Positions 55,868 to 64,000 of a DNA stretch of 64,000 nt are shown here, piece by piece; position 1 is the stretch's first letter; the number at the start of each line of letters is the position of its first letter. Below the pieces are notes generated by a model. That model saw only the letters and a list, made by a program, of their open reading frames with translations. It was not told the DNA's origin and did no database searches. Source of the DNA: Trichocladium uniseriatum (taxonomy: Eukaryota > Ascomycota > Sordariomycetes > Sordariales > Chaetomiaceae); the NCBI GenBank assembly GCA_017139535.1, contig WOUO01000001.1, forward strand, positions 372,001-436,000, given 5' to 3'. A program made the translations under genes and the position numbers.

Positions 55868-57571
55868 ATGGACGAAATGGTTTTGCTCCAGCGTAGTCTG
55901 GACCAGACCATGCTGAGCGGCGCCACAACACCCCACGAGAGGCGTCATCCGGTTCGGGGAGGGAGCCGCGACAGCAACAAGCCACGAAGCCCCTTCCCTG
56001 CCGAGGCTCTGGCATCTCCTCCGTATATTGAGGACCTTATCGAGACTCGTTCAACACGTTCCGCATCTACAGCTTCACGAAGCACCAACAGGTTATCATT
56101 GACATTGCCAATCATGCCGCCAACTGCGTATCCTCAACGGCCTACCCCAGCTTCTTCCACAACACCCGCATTTCCCCCAACTCCGCTCGACACGCCGTCG
56201 ATGATGTCCCCTGTCGATGCCAACGACCTCATCACCGCAATCGCAGCGCAGGAACGCCGCGTTCTCGAACTTCGGGAGGAACTGAGCCATGCAGAGTCAG
56301 ATCTTGCGCGGTTGAAGAAGCAGTGGGCTACGCACGAGGCCTACAAGAAGAGAACGGAGCGGCGAAGCATGGATCCCAACCGCGGTCTCGGGCCAGCTGC
56401 CGAGTTGCAAGACGAGACCGCGATACGGCGCAGCGTGGAACTTGATCGGAGGAAAGCGCTCCTCGGCCAGCAAAACCAACAGCCAACGCCCGAAAGAAGT
56501 CGGAGGCGCGTTTTTACAGGAGGTCACACCCGTAACCTGTCGTTGCTGTCGCCAACGAAGCCGTCTGGTGGGTTTTCCGAACATGAAGATGAGAAGGAGA
56601 TCCCCAAGGACGATGACGACAACCGCTATGCGCCTGCCGTGCCAGCCCTCCCCACTAAGCGTGCGTCGTGGGCTCCGCGTTCGACGCAAGCACCCGGCGT
56701 GAAGCAGCTCGCCCAAGACCTCAAATCTGGACTTTGGACCTTTATGGAAGATCTCCGGCAAGCAACCGTGGGTGATGAGCCAATCACCGGTCAAGGAGTG
56801 TATATGAGAGGGAAGGATGGCAATATGAGGTCAACTACGGCTCGGAGCCTCAGTTTGTTGAACGATAGCGGCGATCAGGATACTATCCGTGCAGCCAGCG
56901 CAAACTCGAGGCCTCGAGCAGCGTCGGCTTTTGATGAGACGCCCAGGCCAGCGACACGGGAGCAAGAAACCAAGGTCGAAGGTGGTGAAGGGGACAAGGA
57001 TGGCGATGCCGCGGACGCTAGACCCATCCGGACCTTGCAGAGATCCAAGACCGACGCCGCGAAACCAACAAAGCGGTTCTCCTGGACCCCGCTACAGATC
57101 GATTCATACGACGACAACGACTGGTCCAACTGGGACAGCCCGAGCAGCTCATCACCCCGATGGAGCGGCACCACGGTCAACGGCGACATCATCCCGACAA
57201 TCCCCGAGAAGCGCGACGAGAGCGGGACGAGCCCTCTGTAAGGAACATCCATCCCTGGCACGCATAAGCCCCCTTCCCGCCCTTGCTAGCACCAGAGCTC
57301 CCTCTCCTAACCTTCCATCGTCAGCAAAAAGAACCCGTCCGGGTCCGGCGCCGCGGAAGCGCGCTCCCCGTCCCTGTCCCCGCCACGCAGCCCCCCACAC
57401 AAGCTCGAGGACCTCCTCCCGCCCGTGCTGAACCGTCTGACGCCGAGCAACATCAAGCGGACCGCAGCCGACTTTATGATGGAGTGGGAGAAGAGCTTGT
57501 CTCAGCCCGACTCGACGACGACGACAACGACGACCACAGCAACGGCGCCGGTTGCCGTGGACAGGGAGTAG
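55868..57571 (+). CDS. DUF4048-family protein
   Basis: Exons 55868-57237 and 57325-57571 (87-bp intron) give 538 residues. The ATG at 55868 (MDEMVLLQRSL) was preferred over the far upstream ATG 55544 because the intervening 108 codons lack the composition of the rest. A coiled coil spans ANDLITAIAAQERRVLELRE to ARLKKQWATHEA. Further on are GLWTFMEDLRQATVGDE and FSWTPLQIDSYDDNDW, and the last exon has LEDLLPPVLNRLTPSNIKRT and AADFMMEWEKSL. The arrangement matches the fungal family DUF4048, whose role is unknown. The tail holds a poly-Thr run. Many SP/TP sites suggest phosphoregulation. Confidence 0.85.
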
Positions 57572-58287
57572 GGGAGGGGTATTGGCCTTTTTACCGAAGT
57601 CATCTAGATCTGCACTTGTCATGCGCTAGATATGATGATACCCATGCTGTTTGGATTCGATTCTGTGTAAATATTTTGCTGAGCAGGAGTTTGCTTGATG
57701 GGTTTGTTGGATGGGGTCATGGGATTTGGGGTATATATACATATATGATGGCGCTATATGTCGCCGGCGGTCGGTGAAGGGGAGGGGGAGTTGGTCAGTC
57801 ACTATGTCGCTGGCGGGGAGTTGGTGGACGTGGAGGTTTGAGGACGACTGGGTTGGATTCAGCATTCGGCATGAGGTCTGAGGAGTTGATGATAATGACT
57901 AGATGATGGTATGAATGACATGGAAATCGAAACATACATTGCAACCAAACTTTTCACTTGCTCTCCTTCAAATAGGTTTATGGTATCACAGCCTTCCAAC
58001 CAACAGATTCGACATAGCCGGACAGGAAGATAGATATCCGATGGATTCAGAGGAAGCAATGCAACAACAACAAAAACCAGCTCGCCAGCGAGGACAAAAA
58101 ATGGGGTGAGGAACAAAGCCCCCACAATGCTCTATGTAAACATCCCATCCCATTCCCGAATGCACATACATACAAGCCAAAGAGTAGACTCGACCGTCAC
58201 TCATTGCCTTCACAAAAACAGCAGACAAGACACGCAATGCAGCATGCAGATCGCAAGACCAGGGCTCCAACTACAACAACCCAACCC
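57572..58287. other. Intergenic region between convergent genes
   Basis: 716 bp holding two 3' UTRs. A TATATATACATATATG tract is at about 57732-57747. No gene seen. Confidence 0.5.
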
Positions 58288-60557
58288 TTACTCATCGATA
58301 ACCGACGCGAACTTGTCCAGCATGGCCTGCTGTATCGCCTCGTACTGTTGGAAATCGCAGTTAGCGTCAAACTCGAATAATATCTGGGAACCGAAAAGGG
58401 CCGGGCACTAACCTTCTTGCAGATCTGGTCCTGGCCGTCGCTCGGCAGCTCAAACTTGAGGCTGCGCAGCTGGGCCTGCAGTTCCTGGGTGGCCTCGCGG
58501 ACCTTGGCCCAGCTCTGGCCCTGGGCGATGGCCTTTTGGGCCTCGTCGTGGAAGCCCATCATGAGCTTCATCATCCACTCCGTCTTCCAGATGGGGCAGA
58601 AGCAGTCATAGTCCGAGTAGCCGTTCTGCTGCAAAAAGTCCTCCTTGATCAGCGTCGCCATGTCGAGCGTGATCTTGTCCGGGTCCGACAGCGCCGACTT
58701 GCCGACCAGCTGCACCACCTGGTCGAGCTCCTCGCTGTCCGACAGCAGCTGGCGGATGCGGTCGCGCAGCCGCGGGAAGTCGGGGTACTCCTTCTCGTAC
58801 CACTTGTCTAGGATGGTCGTGTACTTGCTGTAACTGAGCGACGTGTTGATGGAGGGGAAGTGCTTGCGCTGCGCAAGCTTCTTGTCGAGACCCCAGAAGA
58901 CCTGCACGATACCCAGAGTGGCTGACGTGACGGGATCCGAGAAGTCACCACCGGGCGGCGAGACGGCGCCGACAATGCTGACACTGCCCTCGCGGGCGGG
59001 GCTGCCGAGGGACTGGACCTTGCCGGCGCGTTCGTAAAAAGAGGCCAGCTTCGCGCCGAGGTAGGCGGGGAAACCCTGGTCTGCGGGCATTTCTCCCAAA
59101 CGGCCAGAGAGTTCTCTCAGGGCTTCGGCCCAGCGGGACGACGAGTCGGCCATCATGGCCACGTCCATGCCTTGGTCACGGAAATATTCGGCCACTGTGA
59201 TACCTGTGTAGATTGAAGCCTCACGCGCCGCGACAGGCATGTTGGATGTGTTAGCAATGAGCGTTGTGCGCTTCATGATGGGTTCCTTGCGGCCCTCGAC
59301 CTCGACGGTAAGCTCAGGGAACTCCTTCAAGACTTCAGCCATCTCGTTGCCGCGCTCGCCGCACCCGACGTAGACAATAACGTCACTGTTGGAGAACTTG
59401 GAGACAGACTGGCTAATGACGGTCTTGCCACAGCCGAAAGCGCCCGGGATGGCAACAGTGCCGCCCTGAACTGAGGGGAAGAGGGCGTCGAGCACGCGCT
59501 GGCCGACCACGAAGGGCTTGTCGGCAGAATGCTTCTCGGTTGTCGGGCGCGGCACACGCACCGGCCAGGTGTGCATCATGGGGTATTCCGTCTTCTTGCC
59601 GTCAAACTCGACCTCGAGGATCTTCTCGACAACCGTGTAGCTGCCCTTCTCGGCAATCCTCGTGATGGTGCCACGGGCTCTCGGAGGGAGGAGGATCTTG
59701 TGGACGGAGATGAAGGAGTTTTCGTAGACTGTTCCCCAGACGTCGCCGCCCGTAATGTGATCGCCGACCTTCATTGTCGGGGTGAACTCCCACTTCTTCT
59801 CGCGGTCTAGCGCAGGGGCGGCAATACCACGGGGGATGTAAATGCTCTTGGACATGGTCGAGATCTTCTCCAGGGGCCGCTGGATACCGTCGTAGATGTT
59901 GTTCAAGAGGCCGGGGCCAAGTTCGACGGATAGAGGCTTGCCGGTCCGCAGTACAGGGTCGCCAACCGTCACACCGGCTATTCGAAGATTGTGTCAGTTT
60001 CGATGTGGGGTTGACTCGAGGGACCGGCATGGAGTATGGGATCGCACCTGTTTCTTCGTACACCTGAATGGTTGCTTGGTCGCCATTGATACGAATGACC
60101 TCGCCGACTAGCTGGTCATGGCCTACTTTCACCTGTTCCAACGGATTAGCCAAAGCGCATTCCTGCAGCCGCGGCAGAAGGGAAGCGCATACCAACTCGT
60201 ACATAGCAACACCGATCATTTCCTCGGCAACGACGACGGGTCTGTGGTCTTGACATTAGCTATCTCGGTGGCGTGTAGGATGCGCGATCGGGGGCTGGTT
60301 GGGACTAACCCGGAGACCGAGTAGATCTTGCCTATGAAGCAGTCAGTAAGCGGGGGTCGGGAGAGGGAGCCGGCTGCGAGTTGCACATACCCTTGGGGAA
60401 GCCATCTTTTTCGCCGTCCGTCTGCGACTGTGCCGAAGGTGCGTCAGCTTGGTGTGCATCCAAGGGATTTGGGCGGTGACGGCAACGAGCGGGCATCTCT
60501 CTAAGCTCGAGGATGCATGCATGCGGGCGCAACACGGGAGCAGCTTACAGGGGCCAT
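58288..60557 (-). CDS. VMA1: V-type proton ATPase catalytic subunit A
   Basis: ATP-hydrolysing subunit of the V1 sector, acidifying vacuoles. Seven exons: 60557-60549 (9 nt, Met-Ala-Pro only), 60427-60391, 60331-60310 (22 nt), 60241-60193, 60132-60048, 59977-58413 and 58344-58288. This gives 607 residues, the normal length. The start reads MAPSQTDGEKDGFPKGKIYS and continues SGPVVVAEEMIGVAMYELVKVGHDQLVGEVIRI across four introns. Walker A is GAFGCGKT. YVGCGERGNEM is continuous, so no intein of the yeast VDE type sits there. ADSSSRWAEALRE and the C-terminal AMLDKFASVIDE complete the family pattern. The first intron is 121 bp; the others 59-70 bp. Confidence 0.96.
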
Positions 60558-62382
60558 GGTGGGCGACGACGGCGGAATTGTAGTGGGCGCGGGGTTATGT
60601 GGTGCGGGCGCGGGTACAGAGTGAATGACAATTGTCGGGATGCTGTCCGGCTCGGGAATCGAGGATGGCGGGGCAGATGCGGAGAGGCGTGGTGTTTCTG
60701 GCGACGGTGGAAGCGGGAGTTGTGCAGCTTGGTCCAGGATGTCGGAGCCTGGGGCAAGCTGTCGGTCGGATCCCGGGGCGGTGCCTGCCGATAAGCTAGA
60801 GGGTGGGCTCGAACCAACAGGTCAACCAGCGACGGCCGCGCCCTTAATCGTGGCCGCAGTCCCACCTGCATTCAAACGCTTCAAGGTTGTGTAACAGTAG
60901 CTCTGGCTCTTTCTGCTCGATTTATTACCCAGGTAAGTAAAATGACAAAAAATCGGGATTTCAAGTTGTTTGCATAGGGAAGCTTCAAGTTGAAGAAGGC
61001 AAGCTGGCAACCTGGTTGGCTGGGGTCTTGGCATGGGACTTGGAACGAGGAAGCGATCCAACCGAAAGTTGTAACCCAGTTTGAGCCAACTTGAATCCTG
61101 CACTCCCTTTTCGGCCGAACATTCAAGGAGTTGGGTTAGTACCGCCCAGCAGGACCAAACCAGAATTATGAACTCATAGCATCATGTAGATTCATATTTA
61201 CCGAGGATGGGTTAGTGAATAATGACGGGAAGGTCATTTATTGAACAACTTTTCAACATGATGATCTTCGCATTACTTTGCACCCGGGTAACTACCTAAC
61301 TGCCGAGCACGACTCGCACTCCGCACCAACACCAATTCAACTCAACATGAGCTCAGTCAACCGAGTCAACCACCTTGTTATCAAACATCGGTAGATTTGT
61401 AATATGGAAAAGATAAGGCAAGACGGAAAAATAGCTTATAAGAGAAGAGGACGGGGCGAGAAGAGAATTAAGGAAAGGAAAGGATGACAAAGAAACAACT
61501 GAAGAAAAAAAAAAGAAAAGAATGGAAAAAAAGACAGATGCATACCAACACGAGGACGAAGACCAAGCCGGCCGAGAAAACCAAGTATTTCCAACCACTT
61601 AAGGACCTGATACATTATGCTGAAGGGGAGGTCAGGAGCAACAATACTAAGATGCTGGCCAGAGAGTGTGATGAAGGGGATATTTCCAAAAGTCCGTGTT
61701 CTAATAAGTTATTCATAATTCCATGATGATTCAAGTTTGAATTCACAACTCGTAAATGGTGAAACCAAATACCCCTCCCTATGTTGAGAGTGAGAAACCA
61801 GCACACACAGTTATCACCATCTACATTGTCTCAACATCTAGAAATCAATCGTGATTAACGGGGCCGCATCGGCGGCCACTGCCAACGCCTCTTCAGTGCG
61901 TCAATGTATAATACATACACATACATACATCCCACACAAACAACCCACACACCACTGCCTCTCTTTCTGTTGAATCCCCCAAGCAGTCCCAAACTGAGAC
62001 TTTTCCGCCTCGAGCCGCGAACCTGCAGTCCTACCAGACGGCACCAAACCAGACCCCAATGCAAGAGGAACCGGCATCCAAATCAAGACCGCGTCTCGTC
62101 GAGAAGAAAACTAGGTGGAATTCGCTGCAAATGCTCCAAATAGTAGAAAGGGGGGAATCGTCCACCCCCTCCCTCCATCCCTCCTGTATAGAACCCCGCC
62201 TATGATCGCCAGCCAGCCAGCCAGCCAGCCAGCCAGAGCATCCCCCCGCAGCATATTCTTTCTTGGTATTCACCGCCAGTAAATCAAAACCTTCAAACCG
62301 GGCTTTCTCCCCCAGCCACCACCACGACGACAGAACCGCTGGCCCTCCGTGGAAGGAGAGCCAAAAGAAGACATTAAAGGCG
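60558..62382. other. Intergenic region upstream of VMA1 and downstream of SET1
   Basis: About 1.8 kb. It includes an A-rich purine tract at about 61497-61535 and the tetranucleotide array described separately. No supported exon was found. Confidence 0.5.
62208..62236 (+). repeat. Tetranucleotide microsatellite (GCCA)7
   Basis: Seven perfect GCCA units about 150 bp downstream of the SET1 stop codon. Likely in the 3' flank. Confidence 0.9.
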
Positions 62383-64000
62383 TTAGTTGAGGAAGCCCTT
62401 GCACGCGGCCGTCCCGCAAAGGCAGGGAATGCGGTCCGTGCTGCCAAGCTCACGTTCGAACTTGTAGTCGTACGTTAACTCCTCGTCTGTGGTACGATTT
62501 GTCAGCCGATCAACGCCCACCCGATAATCAAGATACTGGTATAAAACGAAACACGGGGTAACTCACTCAGCGCAATGTCCCGGAGGGCATAGATCACGAT
62601 GCGCTTGCTGCCCTCCACCTTGATGATCTTGGCCGTGCAGTTGGGCATGCAGCTGTGGTTGATGAACCGCGCGATGCCTCCCTTCTTGGTCGCGTCAATG
62701 ACCGTGTTGTCGTCGATGCGGAAGAGGTAGCTGCTACCGATGCCGCTCTTGAGGTACCTGTTCTCACGGATCTCGGCAATCTGCTGCCGCACCTCCTCAC
62801 CGACATACTCAATAATCATGTCGTCTTTGGGGATGTTCTCCATGGCATACAGGCCCCAGTTGTGGATGGCGGACCGGGCGAACTTGACGGGCTTCTTGCG
62901 CTTCTTCAGCTGGTTGAACCGCAGCACATCCGAATCCTGCCCGAGCGTCTTCCTCTGGTCGTTCAGGTCTGCGACAAATCGACGGTTGTTGGCCCGGTTG
63001 GCGCGGGAATTACCCTTGGCGACAAGGCTCTCGGCAGCCAGTCTGGCGGCTTCTGCAGCAACAGCAGCTGCGTCTTTGGCATTCTTGCCCGTCTGCGCCT
63101 GGGCCTCCTCTCTGGCCTTCTTGATCTTGATGTGGTGAGGTAGGTACTTGGACTTTTCCGAGTTGAGTATCTTCTTCACCCCTTCGGTTCTGGCGCACCC
63201 GGTGGGGTTCGGGACATAGTAGCCACCGATGCTCACCGGATTCCTCGAGGACCCGTCCGCCGAGTTTAGCTCCCGGATGCGATCCCGTCTCCACAACCAG
63301 AGCTCGGGATCGCCAATCTTTCCAGAACCGAACCTCTTGCGAAGTTTGTCAATGTCCGGCTGGTCGTTGTCCCCAAGGGCTAACTCCTGCAGAGATAGAG
63401 CGTCAAGACCGAAACGCGGAGGAAGCTCCAGGGCCGACATCTTCTCCGACGGATATAAATTCTCGTCCAGATCCGGCTTGACGTCAGGCACCTCCTCCGG
63501 TTCGACTTTCTGGAGCTCAGGCTCAGGCTCGGCTTCCGGCGTCGGTTCGACCTCGTCCACTTCAGACTGCAAGGCCTCCTTCTCAAAGATCTCCTCTTGC
63601 TGCCGCTTGAGAGCTTCCCTTTCCTCAAACAGCTGCTTTTTCGACTTCTTCTTCGGCTTGGCAGCCTTCTTCTTGGCTTTCGTCTCTTGCGGCAACGGCG
63701 TCGTCATGCGGGAGCCGTCAGTGTCCTTCTCCTCGACCGGCTCGCCATCTGGAAGAAGAATATCCTCCGGAGAAGGCTCTCTCGAGGGCAACTCGCTTTC
63801 GATGCGACCGATTGTGACACCGAACAGCTCCTCATCCGTCTTCTTCTGCCGTTTAATGGCGGTTTCCACTTGAAGGTCCAGCTTCCTCTTCTTGGGAAGC
63901 AGCGAACCATCGTTGAGCACGAAACTGGCCTCCGTCATGGAGTCATCGTCGCCGGGACCCCAGGATGTGTAGTCATCCTTGGCCCCCTCGTCATCTGAAC
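62383..64000 (-). CDS. SET1: Histone H3-K4 methyltransferase SET1 (COMPASS catalytic subunit), 3' part
   Basis: Methylates histone H3 lysine 4 within COMPASS. Exons visible are 64000-62567 (continuing beyond the window) and 62486-62383, joined by an 80-bp intron; about 512 C-terminal residues are present. The order is an acidic/Lys-rich linker, the N-SET region (GVKKILNSEKSKYLPHHIKI), then the SET domain: KKPVKFARSAIHNWGLYAME, IIEYVGEEVRQ, GSSYLFRIDDNTVIDATKKG, RFINHSCMPNCTAKI and EELTYDYKFE. Post-SET CLCGTAACKGFLN ends the protein. The intron falls between IAL and NEELTYDY. N-terminal RRM regions lie outside the window. Confidence 0.96.

Noticed and set aside
59340..59420. Intein insertion site in VMA1 as in yeast
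   Set aside because: GCGERGNEM and the surrounding sequence are continuous; there is no insertion.

Overview
The window is nuclear DNA of a filamentous ascomycete (Pezizomycotina, most likely a sordariomycete). Genes are split by short GT-AG introns, mostly 48-160 bp, several with a visible CTAAC/CTAAT branch point. The protein set is fungal (SET1, SPO11, SPG1/TEM1, ERG7, CAND1, VMA1, GCV3, HEM3, YAR1-like). Coding models were built by hand: splice sites were chosen so that phases match and family motifs become continuous.

Left part (1-14.3 kb): a candidate secondary-metabolite cluster. It holds the 5' two thirds of a highly reducing polyketide synthase (KS-AT-DH visible, cut by the window edge), a divergent LovG-like FSH serine hydrolase, a 14-TM-type MFS exporter, a rhodopsin/Pth11-like membrane protein and an FAD-dependent aromatic-hydroxylase-type monooxygenase. 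No intact pathway regulator is visible; a possible decayed zinc-cluster remnant lies at about 12.14 kb.

Middle part (15.5-32 kb): a mixed, looser region. It has an N-terminal protein methyltransferase, a YAR1-like ankyrin protein, a tiny Cys-rich ORF behind a 30-bp tandem array, a Tc1/mariner-like short element, an orphan coiled-coil gene, an acyl-CoA dehydrogenase, a second rhodopsin-like membrane protein, a cytochrome P450, and a broken paralogue of the orphan gene. Repeats and long gene-poor gaps concentrate here.

Right part (32.8-64 kb): conserved housekeeping genes. In order they are SPO11, ERG7 (sharing a bidirectional promoter with SPO11), CAND1, a small predicted mitochondrial membrane protein, HEM3, GCV3, SPG1, a Cys-rich Pro/Ser/Thr-rich protein, a Crb2/Rad9-type BRCT mediator, a DUF4048 protein, VMA1 and the 3' part of SET1. 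No tRNA, rRNA or CRISPR array was recognised by eye.
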